This document shows positions 26,369 through 35,821 of a stretch of 64,000 nucleotides of DNA, piece by piece. How positions within the stretch are numbered: position 1 is the first letter of the stretch; every line of letters begins with the position of its first letter. Under the pieces are notes generated by a model. It was not told the DNA's origin, ran no database searches, and saw only the letters and a program-made list of their open reading frames with translations. This DNA comes from Noviluteimonas gilva. Lineage in GTDB: Bacteria > Pseudomonadota > Gammaproteobacteria > Xanthomonadales > Xanthomonadaceae. The stretch spans positions 1,112,464 through 1,176,463 of the forward strand of contig NZ_WOXT01000001.1 in NCBI RefSeq assembly GCF_009740395.1, given 5' to 3'. The translations under genes were made by a program, and so were the position numbers.

Positions 26369-26399
26369 GCGCCTTTCCCCCTCGCCCGAAAAGAATGCC

Positions 26400-27491
26400 A
26401 TGAACGCCCAGCCCAACCTCGGCATGCAGGTCACCACCTTCGAGAACCCGATGGGGATCGACGGCTTCGAATTCGTCGAGTTCGCCGCGCCCGCCGGCCA
26501 GGGCGAGCTGCTGCACGACTACTTCCGCCGCATGGGCTTCACCGCCGTGCTGCAGCACAAGACGCGCCAGATCACGGTGTATCGCCAGGGCGGCGTCAAC
26601 TTCCTCGTCAACGAAGATCCGGATTCCTTCGCCGCCGACTTCGCGCAGGCCCACGGCCCGAGCGCGTGCGGCTTCGCGATCCGCTTCAAGAAGCCGGCCG
26701 ACGAAGTGTGCAAGACCGTGCTCGGCAACGGCGGCGAAGCGATCACGCACAAGGCCGACTCGAAGGCCGTGCACGCGCCGGTAGTGAAGGGCATCGGCGA
26801 TTGCATGCTGTACCTGGTCGACAAGTACGGCGAGAACGGCTCGATCTACGAAGACTTCCTGCCGGTGCAGGGCGCCGACCAGGATCCGAAGGGCTTCGGC
26901 CTGACCTTCATCGACCACCTCACGCACAACCTGTACTTCGGGAACATGCAGCAGTGGTCGGATTACTACGAGCGCCTGTTCAATTTCCGCGAGATCCGCT
27001 ACTTCGACATCAAGGGTGCGAAGACCGGCCTGGTGTCGAAGGCGATGACCGCGCCGGACGGCATCGTGCGCATCCCGCTCAACGAATCCAACGACCCGAA
27101 GTCGCAGATCAACGAATACCTCGACGCCTACAAGGGCGAGGGCATCCAGCACATCGCCTGCTTCACCGACAACATCTACGAGACCGTCGAAGCGATGCGC
27201 GCGCAGGGCGTGCTGTTCCTCGACACGCCGGACACCTACTTCGACGTGATCGACCAGCGCGTGCCGAACCACGGCGAAGACGTCGCGCGCCTGGCGCGCA
27301 ACAAGATCCTCATCGACGCCGACCAGGAAACCAAGCAGCGCAAGCTGCTGCAGATCTTCACCCAGAACGCGATCGGCCCGATCTTCTTCGAGATCATCCA
27401 GCGCAAGGGCAACGAAGGTTTCGGCGAAGGCAATTTCCAGGCGTTGTTCGAGAGCATCGAGCGCGATCAGATGCGTCGCGGCGTGCTTTGA
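26400..27491 (+). CDS. hpd: 4-hydroxyphenylpyruvate dioxygenase
   Basis: Converts 4-hydroxyphenylpyruvate to homogentisate in tyrosine degradation. The 363-residue length is normal for bacterial enzymes. The iron ligands are His173 ([11 protein letters not shown]), His251 ([11 protein letters not shown]) and Glu331 ([11 protein letters not shown]), all intact. The ATG at 26400 gives the usual N-terminus ([20 protein letters not shown]); upstream in-frame codons run into the promoter. hmgA follows 49 bases later, making the two-step route to maleylacetoacetate. Maleylacetoacetate isomerase and fumarylacetoacetase genes are not in the window. Confidence 0.97.
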   Translation: MNAQPNLGMQVTTFENPMGIDGFEFVEFAAPAGQGELLHDYFRRMGFTAVLQHKTRQITVYRQGGVNFLVNEDPDSFAADFAQAHGPSACGFAIRFKKPADEVCKTVLGNGGEAITHKADSKAVHAPVVKGIGDCMLYLVDKYGENGSIYEDFLPVQGADQDPKGFGLTFIDHLTHNLYFGNMQQWSDYYERLFNFREIRYFDIKGAKTGLVSKAMTAPDGIVRIPLNESNDPKSQINEYLDAYKGEGIQHIACFTDNIYETVEAMRAQGVLFLDTPDTYFDVIDQRVPNHGEDVARLARNKILIDADQETKQRKLLQIFTQNAIGPIFFEIIQRKGNEGFGEGNFQALFESIERDQMRRGVL

Positions 27492-27498
27492 TGCCGTG

Positions 27499-27540
27499 CT
27501 CCCTCCCTTGCGAAGGCAGGGGAGGGCCGGGGAGGGGTTG
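27499..27540 (+). repeat. GC-rich hairpin element between hpd and hmgA
   Basis: The intergenic sequence forms an imperfect hairpin: left arm 27499-27509 (CTCCC..CCTT), loop GCG, right arm 27513-27524 (AAGG..GGGAG), then a purine-rich tail GGGCCGGGGAGGGG that also serves as the hmgA ribosome-binding site. The shape resembles dispersed REP-like repeats of Xanthomonadaceae, but I see no second copy in this window, so repeat status is inferred. Confidence 0.4.
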
Positions 27541-28854
27541 ATGAGTTTGGGGACGAGAATGCAATCGACCGGATACCAGACAGGATTCGCGAACGAATTC
27601 GCCACCGAAGCCGTCGCAGGCGCGCTTCCGATCGGGCGTAACTCGCCGCAGAAAGTCGCGCACGGCCTCTACGCCGAGCAGGTCAGCGGCACCGCATTCA
27701 CCGCGCCGCGGCGCGAGAATCGCCGCAGCTGGCTGTATCGCATTCGCCCGGCGGCGATGCACGGAACGTTCGCGCCCTTCGCGCAGCCGCGCTTCCACAA
27801 CGATTTCGAAACCGGTCCTGTCTCGCCGGATCAGTTGCGCTGGAGTCCGCTGCCGATGCCGACGGGCGCCGTCGATTTCGTCGAAGGGCTCTTCACGATG
27901 GCGGGCAATGGTTCGCCCGCGGCGCAGCATGGCGTCGGCGTGCATCTGTACGCGGCCAATCGCGACATGGAGGGCCGCTATTTCTACGACGCCGATGGCG
28001 AGCTGCTGATCGTTCCGCAGCAAGGCCGCCTGCACATCGAAACCGAGCTCGGCGTGCTGGAGGTCGAACCGCAGGAAATCGCGTTGATCCCGCGCGGCAT
28101 CCGTTTCCGCGTCGCGCTGCCCGATGGCGAAGCACGCGGCTACGTCTGCGAAAACTTCGGCGCACTCGTGCGTTTGCCCGACCTCGGGCCGATCGGCAGC
28201 AACGGCCTGGCCAATCCGCGCGATTTCCAGACGCCGAACGCCGCATACGAAGAGCGCGAGGGCGACTTCGAACTCATCGCGAAATTCCAGGGGCATCTGT
28301 GGCGCGCCGACATCGGGCATTCGCCGCTGGATGTCGTGGCGTGGCACGGCAACTACGCGCCGTGCAAGTACGACCTGCGGCGTTTCAACACGATCGGTTC
28401 GATCAGCTTCGACCATCCCGATCCGTCGATCTTCACCGTGCTCACCTCGCCGAGCGACACGCCCGGCACCGCGAACCTGGACTTCGTGGTGTTCCCGCCG
28501 CGCTGGCTCGTCGCGCAGGACACGTTCCGCCCGCCGTGGTTCCATCGCAACATCGCGAGCGAATTCATGGGCCTGGTGACCGGCGTGTACGACGCGAAGG
28601 CCGAAGGTTTCGCACCCGGCGGCGCATCGCTGCACAACAGCATGAGCGGGCACGGGCCGGATGCGGCGACGTTCGAGAAGGCGTCGAGCGCGGACCTCAC
28701 CAAGCCGGATGTCATCAAGGACACGATGGCCTTCATGTTCGAAACGCGCGCCGTCATCCGCCCGACGCAACAGGCGATGGACGCCGCGCACCGCCAGCGC
28801 GACTACCAGGAATGCTGGAAGGGCCTGAAGAAGAGCTTCGTTTCGCCGCGTTGA
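27541..28854 (+). CDS. hmgA: Homogentisate 1,2-dioxygenase
   Basis: Opens the ring of homogentisate to maleylacetoacetate. 437 residues, the usual length. It carries the conserved family stretches [16 protein letters not shown] near the N-terminus, [20 protein letters not shown] in the middle and [19 protein letters not shown] toward the iron site. The ATG at 27541 follows a strong GGGGAGGGG site; an internal ATG at 27559 (MQSTGYQ) is the other possible start. It is the second gene of the hpd operon, probably under the divergent MarR repressor. Confidence 0.96.
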   Translation: MSLGTRMQSTGYQTGFANEFATEAVAGALPIGRNSPQKVAHGLYAEQVSGTAFTAPRRENRRSWLYRIRPAAMHGTFAPFAQPRFHNDFETGPVSPDQLRWSPLPMPTGAVDFVEGLFTMAGNGSPAAQHGVGVHLYAANRDMEGRYFYDADGELLIVPQQGRLHIETELGVLEVEPQEIALIPRGIRFRVALPDGEARGYVCENFGALVRLPDLGPIGSNGLANPRDFQTPNAAYEEREGDFELIAKFQGHLWRADIGHSPLDVVAWHGNYAPCKYDLRRFNTIGSISFDHPDPSIFTVLTSPSDTPGTANLDFVVFPPRWLVAQDTFRPPWFHRNIASEFMGLVTGVYDAKAEGFAPGGASLHNSMSGHGPDAATFEKASSADLTKPDVIKDTMAFMFETRAVIRPTQQAMDAAHRQRDYQECWKGLKKSFVSPR

Positions 28855-28903
28855 CATCGATCCGCTAGGCTTGCGCGCATTCGACCGACGAGGAGTCCGC
28901 CGC

Positions 28904-29584
28904 ATGCGCGTCCAACCGATCTTCGCGTGCCTCACGCTCGCCCTTGCGTGCACCGCGTGCACGCAACGCGAAACCGCGACGCCCACCGTCGCCGCACCGA
29001 ACACGAGCGCATCGGCGGCGACCACGGTCCCGCCGCCGGCCATCGCGACCATGACACCACCGGCCGCGACCACCGCGGCCATGCCCGCATCGCCGTCCAC
29101 GGTCGCCGCCACGCCGGGTGGCGTGATGCCCGCGGCGGGCGCGATCACGTTCGATGGCTTCGGCCCCGCGCATTGGGGCGCGAGCGAAGAACAGGTGCGC
29201 CAATCCTGGGGCAAGGACATGGAGGCGATGCCGAAGGAACACGACGGCTGCTATTACCTCTTCCCCGAACCGCGCCGCCCCGACGGCTATCGCTTCGCCT
29301 TCATGATGGAAGAAGGCAAGTTCGGCCGCATCGACGTGCGCACCGCGGACATCGCCGCGCCCGGCGGCGGCAAGGTCGGCATGGACAAGGCCGCGTTGAA
29401 GGCGCTGTATCCGGGCGCGACCGAGATGCCGCACAAGTACGTCGAGCACAGCGTGTACCTACGCGCGATGGACCCGAAGGGCGGCAAGAGTGCGCTCGTC
29501 TTCGAAGTGGATCCGTCCGGAAAGGCGACGGATTGGCGCATCGGCGTACCGCCACAGGTCGACTATGTCGAGGGTTGCTCCTGA
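28904..29584 (+). CDS. Predicted lipoprotein, function unknown
   Basis: A 226-residue protein with a lipoprotein-type signal (LTLALACTAC; lipid-modified Cys near residue 17), followed by an 80-residue low-complexity linker rich in Ala, Thr and Pro, then a compact C-terminal domain (about 85-226: FDGFGPAHWGASEEQVRQSW onward). I do not recognise a named family; the domain start looks like small secreted proteins that recur in Xanthomonadaceae. AGGAG sits eight bases before the ATG. A TAGGCT hexamer at 28866-28871 could be its -10. Confidence 0.75.
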   Translation: MRVQPIFACLTLALACTACTQRETATPTVAAPNTSASAATTVPPPAIATMTPPAATTAAMPASPSTVAATPGGVMPAAGAITFDGFGPAHWGASEEQVRQSWGKDMEAMPKEHDGCYYLFPEPRRPDGYRFAFMMEEGKFGRIDVRTADIAAPGGGKVGMDKAALKALYPGATEMPHKYVEHSVYLRAMDPKGGKSALVFEVDPSGKATDWRIGVPPQVDYVEGCS

Positions 29585-29601
29585 CGGACGCGCCCTCGCG
29601 C

Positions 29602-29607
29602 TAGACT
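29602..29607 (+). promoter_or_regulatory. Candidate -10 hexamer before the cation antiporter
   Basis: TAGACT stands 31 bases upstream of the antiporter ATG, leaving a leader of about 25 bases with CCGGAG as the ribosome site. The same hexamer precedes the J-domain gene at 35454. Confidence 0.35.
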
Positions 29608-29638
29608 CCCGGCGCCGACAACGCACCGGAGCGCGACG

Positions 29639-30592
29639 ATGCTGGAGACCTGGGGACTGTTCCTGCTTGGGCTGCTGTTCCTGATGCTCGGCGGCGATTC
29701 GGTGGTGAAGGGCGCCTCGGGGGTCGGTCGCCACTACGGGCTTTCGCCGTTCGTGACGGGCCTGCTTCTCGTCGCGTTCGCCACATCGATTCCCGAACTC
29801 GCGGTCAATGCGCGCGCGGCCTGGGTCGGCGCGCAATCGCTCGCATTGGGCAACGCGGTCGGCAGCAACCTGGTGAACTTCGGCCTGACACTCGGCCTGG
29901 CCGCGATCGCCGCGCCGCTCGTCGTGCGCTGGCGCGTGCTTGCGCCCTTGCTCGTGTGTTTCATCGTGTTGTCGCTCGCCGTCGTCGGCATGGGGCTCGA
30001 CGGCGCGCTCTCCCGCCTGGACGGCCTGCTGCTGTTGCTCGCCTTCGCGGCCGTCGTCGCCTTCGCGATCGCGCGCTCGCGTGGCGAAACCGACGAAGTC
30101 CGCGCGGTCCTCGACGCCTTCACCGAAACGCGCGGCGGCCTCGCGCTCAATGGCGCACGACTCGCGATTTCCGCGGTCGTGCTGTTCTACGGCGCGAAGT
30201 GGGTCGTGCAATCGGCGCCGATCATCGGCGCGTCGATGGGCATGGCGCCGTTGCTCACCGGCCTGGTGCCGGTCGCGATCGGCACGGCGTTGCCGGAAAT
30301 CGCGGCAGCCGTCATCGCCGCGCGTCGCGGCCAGGGCGAACTGGTCGCGGGCCACGTCATCGGTTCGAGCCTGTGCAACCTGACGCTCGTGCTCGGCGGC
30401 ATCGCGACCTTCCGCGCGCTCGCGGTGCCGGCCTCGTTCGTGCGCTTCGAAGTGCCGGCGGCGATCGCCTTCGCGGTCGCGCTGTATCCGATGTTGCGCG
30501 GCGACCTGCGCGTGAGCCGCGTCGAAGGCGGCATCCTGGTCGCCGCGTATGTCGCGTGGCTGGTGTTCGTGCTCGCGACAGGCGCGCATTGA
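29639..30592 (+). CDS. Calcium/sodium antiporter of the CaCA family
   Basis: A 317-residue inner-membrane protein with ten hydrophobic segments. It has the two inverted alpha-repeats of the CaCA family: ATSIPELAVNARAA...GNAVGSNLVN (about 49-81) and IGTALPEIAAAVIAARRGQ...VIGSSLCN (about 215-250). It exchanges Ca2+ or K+ for Na+ or H+; it resembles YrbG. The stop overlaps the ATG of nhaA, so the two cation antiporters are co-expressed. Confidence 0.9.
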   Translation: MLETWGLFLLGLLFLMLGGDSVVKGASGVGRHYGLSPFVTGLLLVAFATSIPELAVNARAAWVGAQSLALGNAVGSNLVNFGLTLGLAAIAAPLVVRWRVLAPLLVCFIVLSLAVVGMGLDGALSRLDGLLLLLAFAAVVAFAIARSRGETDEVRAVLDAFTETRGGLALNGARLAISAVVLFYGAKWVVQSAPIIGASMGMAPLLTGLVPVAIGTALPEIAAAVIAARRGQGELVAGHVIGSSLCNLTLVLGGIATFRALAVPASFVRFEVPAAIAFAVALYPMLRGDLRVSRVEGGILVAAYVAWLVFVLATGAH

Positions 30593-31782
30593 TGCCGGGG
30601 CGCGCGCTGCGGGCGTTCGCCGAATTCTTCCGCCTGGAGGCGGCGGGCGGCATCGTCCTGATCATCGCGGCGGCGCTCGCACTGGTGTGCGTGAACTCGC
30701 CGCTCGCCGATCTGTATCGCACGTTCATCGATCTGCCCGCGGCGGTGACGATCGGCCCGTTCGGCTTGGACAAGCCGTTGCTGCTGTGGATCAACGACGG
30801 CCTGATGGCGGTGTTCTTCCTGCTCGTCGCGCTGGAAATCAAGCGCGAACTCGTCGGCGGCCAACTGCAGACGCGCGCGCAACGCATGCTGCCGATGGTC
30901 TGCGCGGCCGCGGGCGTGCTCGTGCCGGCGCTGATCTTCACGGCCTTCAACCACGACAACGCCGCCGCGATGCGCGGTTGGGCCGTGCCGACCGCAACGG
31001 ACATCGCCTTCGCGCTCGGCGTGCTCGCGCTGCTTGGCTCGCGCGTACCGATGGGCATGAAGCTGTTGTTGTCGACGATCGCGGTCGTCGACGACCTGAT
31101 CGCGATCGTGATCATCGCGGTGTTCTATTCGCACGGCATGTCCTACCTCGCGCTCGGCGGCGCGGCGATCACGCTGGCGGCGATGTTCGCGATGAACCGC
31201 ATGGGCGTGAAGTCGCTCACGCCGTACCTCATCGTCGGCCTGGTGTTGTGGGTGTGCGTGATGGAGTCGGGCGTGCACGCCACGCTCGCCGGCGTGGCGA
31301 CGGGCCTGCTGATCCCGCACGTCGACAAGCGCAACATGATCGACGACGAGGTCGAGCATTCGCCGCTGGAAACGCTCGAACACGCGCTGCACCCGTGGGT
31401 GGCCTTCGCGATCCTGCCGATCTTCGCCTTCGCCAACGCGGGGCTCGAACTGCGCGGATTGAATCTCTCGCAAGCGCTGGCCGCGTTGCCGTTCGGCGTC
31501 GCCGTCGGCCTCGTCGTCGGCAAGCCGATCGGGATCTGCGGCGCGGCGTGGGTGTTGCGCAAGCTTGGTTGGGCGCGTTATCCCGATGGCATGGACGGGC
31601 GCGCGATGCTCGGCCTGGGCATGCTGTGCGGCATCGGCTTCACGATGAGCCTGTTCATCGCTTCGCTCGCGTATCTCGATCCCATCCTGTACGACGAAGC
31701 CGTCCTCGGCATTTTCGTTGCCTCCGTACTGTCCGCATTGCTGGGCGTGGCATGGCTGCGCGCGGTCCTTCCGGCGCGCTGA
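30592..31782 (+). CDS. nhaA: Na+/H+ antiporter NhaA
   Basis: A 396-residue antiporter exporting Na+ in exchange for protons, important in salt and alkaline stress. The paired ion-binding aspartates are in TIAVVDDLIAIV and the further Asp in TATDIAFALGVLALLG; the N-terminal ALRAFAEFFRLEAAGGI and C-terminal GIGFTMSLFIA are typical. The start overlaps the CaCA antiporter stop. A gene for an epimerase-like protein follows one base after its stop. Confidence 0.95.
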   Translation: MPGRALRAFAEFFRLEAAGGIVLIIAAALALVCVNSPLADLYRTFIDLPAAVTIGPFGLDKPLLLWINDGLMAVFFLLVALEIKRELVGGQLQTRAQRMLPMVCAAAGVLVPALIFTAFNHDNAAAMRGWAVPTATDIAFALGVLALLGSRVPMGMKLLLSTIAVVDDLIAIVIIAVFYSHGMSYLALGGAAITLAAMFAMNRMGVKSLTPYLIVGLVLWVCVMESGVHATLAGVATGLLIPHVDKRNMIDDEVEHSPLETLEHALHPWVAFAILPIFAFANAGLELRGLNLSQALAALPFGVAVGLVVGKPIGICGAAWVLRKLGWARYPDGMDGRAMLGLGMLCGIGFTMSLFIASLAYLDPILYDEAVLGIFVASVLSALLGVAWLRAVLPAR

Positions 31783-31783
31783 C

Positions 31784-32647
31784 ATGCGACAAGCGCTGCT
31801 CTTCGGTGCGACGGGGCAGATCGGCTGGCCGCTGGCCGATCGCCTGCAGGACGCCGGTTGGCGCGTCACGGCCGTGTCGCGCGAGCCGCATCGCGATCAA
31901 CCAGGACTGCATTGGATCGAAGGCACGCTGCCGGTGGTCGCCGCGCCGTTGCCCGACGACGTCGATGCGATCTTCAGTTGCGGGCCGCTGGATTTGTTCG
32001 CGCAGTGGTATGCGCAAGCGGACATCGATTGCCCGCGCGTGGTGGCATTCGGATCGACGAGCATCGACGTCAAGCGCGGTTCTTCCGACAAGGGCGAACG
32101 CGATGTCGCGCAGCGCCTGCGCGTCGCCGAGCAACAAGTGTTCGACCGCGCCGCCGCGCGCAACGCACAAGCCACGCTGCTGCGCCCGACGCTGATCTAC
32201 GGCGGCGGACGCGACCAGACGCTCACGCGCATCGCGCAGCTCGCGAAGCGCTGGAATCGGTTCGTCCTACCGCGCAACGCGCACGGCCTGCGCGAACCGG
32301 TGCACGTGCACGATCTCGCCGACGCCGCGCTCGCCGTCTGCGACGCGCCTGCGACGCACGGCAAGGCCTATGCCTTGCCCGGTGGCGAGCGCTTGTCGTA
32401 TCGCGACATGGTGGCGCGCGTGCTCGCGGTGATGCAGCCGGCGCCGGCGCTGGTGGAAGTGCCCGCGCCCGTGTTCGGCCTCGCGCTGCTCGGCGCGCGC
32501 GCGCTGGGAAAGGTCGGCGGCTTCAACGCCGCGGCCGTCGCGCGCATGCGCAGCGACCTGGTCTTCGACGCGACACCGGCTCGCAACGATTTCGGCTACG
32601 CACCGCGGGCCTTCCGGCCGACGGCGCCGATGTTCATGGCGCGTTGA
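31784..32647 (+). CDS. NAD-dependent epimerase/dehydratase-like (extended SDR)
   Basis: A 287-residue protein with an N-terminal Rossmann motif FGATGQIGWPL at 7-17. Later parts show RPTLIYGGG and the conserved LREPVHVHDLADA segment of atypical extended SDRs. The active-site Tyr-x3-Lys is not obvious, so it may be a non-catalytic or reductase-type member. It starts one base after nhaA ends; I see no functional connection to the antiporters. Confidence 0.78.
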   Translation: MRQALLFGATGQIGWPLADRLQDAGWRVTAVSREPHRDQPGLHWIEGTLPVVAAPLPDDVDAIFSCGPLDLFAQWYAQADIDCPRVVAFGSTSIDVKRGSSDKGERDVAQRLRVAEQQVFDRAAARNAQATLLRPTLIYGGGRDQTLTRIAQLAKRWNRFVLPRNAHGLREPVHVHDLADAALAVCDAPATHGKAYALPGGERLSYRDMVARVLAVMQPAPALVEVPAPVFGLALLGARALGKVGGFNAAAVARMRSDLVFDATPARNDFGYAPRAFRPTAPMFMAR

Positions 32648-32670
32648 GCGCGCGGCGGCAGACTGCACGC

Positions 32671-33048
32671 ATGCGCACCTACCTTCTCATCGCTTGCCTC
32701 GCTGTCCTGTCGCCGTTGCCCGCCATCGCGGCGCAATCGGTGTCCGCATCGTCGCGCACGCCCGCGGCGGAAATCGACGCCCTGATCGATCGCGTCGCGA
32801 AAGCCAAGGGCGTGATCTTCATTCGCAACGGCACCGAACACACCGCCGCGCAAGCCGCCGAACACCTCCAGCGCAAGCGCAAGGCCGCGGGCAAACGCAT
32901 CGCCACGCCGGAGCAGTTCATCGAGCAACTCGGTACGCGCTCGTCGGTCACCGGCAAGGCGTATCGCGTGCGTCTTCCGAACGGCACCGAAATCGACAGC
33001 GCGGTCTGGCTCAACGGCCTGCTGCGCGAGGTTCGCGCAGGGCGCTGA
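32671..33048 (+). CDS. Secreted DUF5329-like protein
   Basis: A 125-residue protein with signal peptide ending AIAAQS. The mature part matches small DUF5329 proteins in outline (EIDALIDRVAKAKGVIFIRNG, then TAAQAAEHLQRK and FIEQLGTRSSVTGKAY). The function is unknown. The stop abuts the stop of the convergent DMT gene with no spacing. Confidence 0.75.
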   Translation: MRTYLLIACLAVLSPLPAIAAQSVSASSRTPAAEIDALIDRVAKAKGVIFIRNGTEHTAAQAAEHLQRKRKAAGKRIATPEQFIEQLGTRSSVTGKAYRVRLPNGTEIDSAVWLNGLLREVRAGR

Positions 33049-33963
33049 TCAGATCTCTTCGACCGCCGCCACGGGCCGCTGTTTCTGCCTGGCGCGCATC
33101 GCGATGATCAACACGCCACCGAGCACCATCGCGCCGCCGATCCACAGACGCGGGCCCGGTCGGTCGCCCCAGAATGCGATGCCCAATGCGATCGCGCCCA
33201 CCGGCGCGAGCAACAGCCACGGCGTGACCTGCGCGACCGGATGCCGTTGCACGAGCACGTAGTACAGGCCGTGCCCGAGCATCGAAGCGAAGACCGCCGA
33301 ATACACCGCGCCGCCCCAGCCGATCCACGTGGCATCGCGCAACGCTTGCCAATTGCCCGGTTCGAACGCGATGCTCAGCGCGAGCAAGGGCAACACGCTG
33401 ATGATCGCCGTCCAGCCTTGCTGGCTGATCATGTCGATGCCGCTGAGCCGGCGCATCAACACGGTGCCGATGGCGAGGAACAAGGCCGAGATCAACATCA
33501 GCACCAGGGACATCGGCGCATCGAGCACGATGGGATCGAAACCGAGCACCAGCACGCCGGCGAAACTGATCGTGATCGCCAGCCCCGTGCGCCAGCCGAA
33601 GCGTTCGCCCAGCCACCACCACGCGAGCAATGCGGCCATCGGCACATAGCTCTGCATCGCGATGGCGGGCGAGGACAGATCGCCGGCCGCGTGCAGCGCC
33701 CAGAAACTCAATCCGAAATGCAGCACGCCGTTGAACAGCGCGACGGCGATCAGTCGCGGCCATTGCCCTTGCGGCGGACGTTTGACGAATGCGCCCAGCG
33801 CGATCGCGAGGATCGACAGGCGCACCGCGGTGAACAGGAACGGCGGAATCTCGCGCAGCGCGAACGCGGAGGTGAGGAAGTTGCCGGCCCAGACCGTGCA
33901 GACGATGGCGACGAGCGCGAGGTCGCGGCCGCGCAGGCCCGCGCCGCGCGCGGGGGTGTTCAC
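33049..33963 (-). CDS. DMT-family (EamA) transporter
   Basis: A 304-residue membrane protein with ten hydrophobic segments in two EamA repeats (about 10-140 and 150-290); the loop AMQSYVPMAALLAWWWLGER is typical. Such proteins export amino acids or metabolites. The GTG start at 33963 overlaps the stop of the upstream DUF962 gene (GTGA), so the start is set by coupling. The substrate is unknown. Confidence 0.85.
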   Translation of the reverse strand: MNTPARGAGLRGRDLALVAIVCTVWAGNFLTSAFALREIPPFLFTAVRLSILAIALGAFVKRPPQGQWPRLIAVALFNGVLHFGLSFWALHAAGDLSSPAIAMQSYVPMAALLAWWWLGERFGWRTGLAITISFAGVLVLGFDPIVLDAPMSLVLMLISALFLAIGTVLMRRLSGIDMISQQGWTAIISVLPLLALSIAFEPGNWQALRDATWIGWGGAVYSAVFASMLGHGLYYVLVQRHPVAQVTPWLLLAPVGAIALGIAFWGDRPGPRLWIGGAMVLGGVLIIAMRARQKQRPVAAVEEI

Positions 33964-34460
33964 CACACGATGCCCATCTTGCGCAGCACCTTCGCCACCA
34001 CCCACGCGGGGCCGATCAGCAAATAGGTCAGGTCGGTGAGGAAGCTGGGCTTGCGGCCTTCGTACTTGTGGCCGATGAACTGCGCGATCCACGCGATCAC
34101 GAACACCGCGATCGCGGTCCACAGCAAGGTGCGCGTGCCGAAGGTTTCGACGATCCACCAGCACGATGCGCCCATCGCGACGAACACCGCGAGCATGGAC
34201 AAGCCCAGCACGCGCGACTGCCGCAGGTAGAACGAGCCCGCCGCCACCATGCCCAGCGCGGCGAAGATGCCCGGGCGGAACCAGCCACCCGGCGGCACCG
34301 GGATGCACCACAGCAGCGCGATGACGCTCCACAGGATCGCCGGCACGGCGATGGTGTGGAGGCGTACGTTCAACGCATTGCGATGGTCGCCGGAGTAGCT
34401 GTCGAACCAACGGTCGATCGGGCGCGTGCCCGTCGTTGCATCCTCGTGCGTGGCGGCCAT
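33960..34460 (-). CDS. Mpo1-like (DUF962) membrane protein
   Basis: A 166-residue protein with four hydrophobic helices. N-terminal DRWFDSYSGDHRNALNVRLH and C-terminal WIAQFIGHKYEGRKPSFL carry the His-containing motifs of the Mpo1/YGL010w family; in yeast the relative is a 2-hydroxy fatty acid dioxygenase. The bacterial role is not established. GGGGGAT precedes the ATG at 34460. It is 13 bases downstream of purC on the same strand and overlaps the DMT gene. Confidence 0.82.
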   Translation of the reverse strand: MAATHEDATTGTRPIDRWFDSYSGDHRNALNVRLHTIAVPAILWSVIALLWCIPVPPGGWFRPGIFAALGMVAAGSFYLRQSRVLGLSMLAVFVAMGASCWWIVETFGTRTLLWTAIAVFVIAWIAQFIGHKYEGRKPSFLTDLTYLLIGPAWVVAKVLRKMGIVW

Positions 34461-34473
34461 GGTGATCCCCCGA

Positions 34474-35394
34474 TCAGTCGACGGAAATTCCCGCGAGGCG
34501 CTGCAGCGCTTCGGCATATTTTGCGCGCGTGCGTTCGATCACTTCGGCCGGCAACGGCGGGCCCGGCGGCGTCTTGTCCCAGCCGATCTGTTCCAGGTAA
34601 TCGCGCACGAACTGCTTGTCGTAACTCGGCGGGCTGATGCCGACCTGGTATTCGTCGGCGGGCCAGTAACGCGAGGAATCCGGCGTCAGCATTTCGTCCA
34701 TGACGTAGAGGCGGCCGTCTTCATCGGTGCCGAACTCGAACTTGGTGTCGGCCAGGATGATGCCGCGCTGCGCCGCGTGGTCGCGCGCGAAGGCATACAG
34801 GCGCAGCGTCGCATCGCGCACCTGTTCGGCGAGATCGGCGCCGACCACGCGCACCATCGTGTCGAAGTCGATGTTCTCGTCGTGGTCGCCGACGGCGGCC
34901 TTGGTCGAGGGCGTGAAGATCGGCTGCGGAAGTTGTTCGGCCTGGCGCAGGCCGTCGGGCAGCGCGATGCCGCTGACGCGGCCGGTGCGCTGGTAATCCT
35001 TCCAGCCGCTGCCGATCAGGTAACCGCGCGCGATCGCTTCGACCGGCACGGGCTTGAGTTTCTTCGTCACCACCGAACGCTTCGCGTAACGCGATGCATC
35101 CACGCCCGCGGGCAGCGCGCTCGCGACATCCGCGCCGGTGAGATGGTTCGGCATCAGCGCGCTGGTGCGATCGAACCAGAAGTTGCTGATCTGGCAGAGC
35201 ATCTCGCCCTTGCCGGGGATCGGATCGGGCAGCACGACGTCGAACGCCGAGAGGCGGTCGGTCGCGACGATCAGCAGCCGGTTGTTCGGCAGCTCGAACA
35301 CATCGCGCACCTTGCCGCGATGCCGTAGGGGCAGGCCCGGCAGGTCGGCTTCGAGGAGGGAGGGACGGGTGTTGCCGTTTTCGGAGACTTGCAT
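34474..35394 (-). CDS. purC: Phosphoribosylaminoimidazole-succinocarboxamide synthase
   Basis: Purine biosynthesis: joins CAIR and aspartate using ATP to form SAICAR. 306 residues from the ATG at 35394; a GTG at 35400 would add two residues, and neither has a strong ribosome site. The length matches the longer yeast-like PurC branch. Signature stretches are [28 protein letters not shown] and [10 protein letters not shown]. It heads a minus-strand unit with the Mpo1-like and DMT genes. Confidence 0.95.
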   Translation of the reverse strand: MQVSENGNTRPSLLEADLPGLPLRHRGKVRDVFELPNNRLLIVATDRLSAFDVVLPDPIPGKGEMLCQISNFWFDRTSALMPNHLTGADVASALPAGVDASRYAKRSVVTKKLKPVPVEAIARGYLIGSGWKDYQRTGRVSGIALPDGLRQAEQLPQPIFTPSTKAAVGDHDENIDFDTMVRVVGADLAEQVRDATLRLYAFARDHAAQRGIILADTKFEFGTDEDGRLYVMDEMLTPDSSRYWPADEYQVGISPPSYDKQFVRDYLEQIGWDKTPPGPPLPAEVIERTRAKYAEALQRLAGISVD

Positions 35395-35453
35395 CGCCAC
35401 GTGCGCGTCAGGCAGGGCGGCGTAGTGTACGCCGGCCCCCTGCGCAGCGCCTG

Positions 35454-35459
35454 TAGACT
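35454..35459 (+). promoter_or_regulatory. Candidate -10 of a leaderless J-domain mRNA
   Basis: TAGACT ends six bases before the ATG at 35466, so a transcript starting at the normal distance would begin at or beside the start codon. No -35 consensus is evident and no Shine-Dalgarno precedes the ATG. Confidence 0.4.
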
Positions 35460-35465
35460 GGGCCC

Positions 35466-35804
35466 ATGACGCGTTGGTACGGAAAATTGCTGGGAGCCTT
35501 CGCCGGGGCGGCCCTGCTGCGCTCCAACCCCTTGCTGGGCCTGCTCATCGGCCTGCTGCTCGGCCACGCGCTGGACAGGGACTGGTTCAGCGGCAAGAAG
35601 GAAGACCCGTACGCGGTGCTCGGGCTCACCGAGGAAGCCACCGACGGCGAGGTCGACCTGGCCTACCGCCGCCTGATGTCCCAGTACCATCCCGACCGCG
35701 TGGCCGGCGCGGGGGGCGACCTGCAACGGCAGGCCGAGACCCGATCGCGCGAGATCAACGCCGCCTACGACCGCATCAAGACCTTGCGCAAGAAGCGCTC
35801 CTGA
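35466..35804 (+). CDS. Short membrane-anchored J-domain protein
   Basis: A 112-residue protein: residues 1-36 are a glycine-rich hydrophobic anchor ([13 protein letters not shown] ... [15 protein letters not shown]) like the DjlA N-terminus, and residues 46-112 are a J domain with the HPD motif in [11 protein letters not shown]. It would recruit and stimulate a DnaK at the membrane. It lacks the central domain of full-length DjlA, so it is a minimal version. It precedes rpe by 17 bases and is probably co-transcribed with it. Confidence 0.85.
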   Translation: MTRWYGKLLGAFAGAALLRSNPLLGLLIGLLLGHALDRDWFSGKKEDPYAVLGLTEEATDGEVDLAYRRLMSQYHPDRVAGAGGDLQRQAETRSREINAAYDRIKTLRKKRS

Positions 35805-35821
35805 CCTTCCGGACCCCCGAC

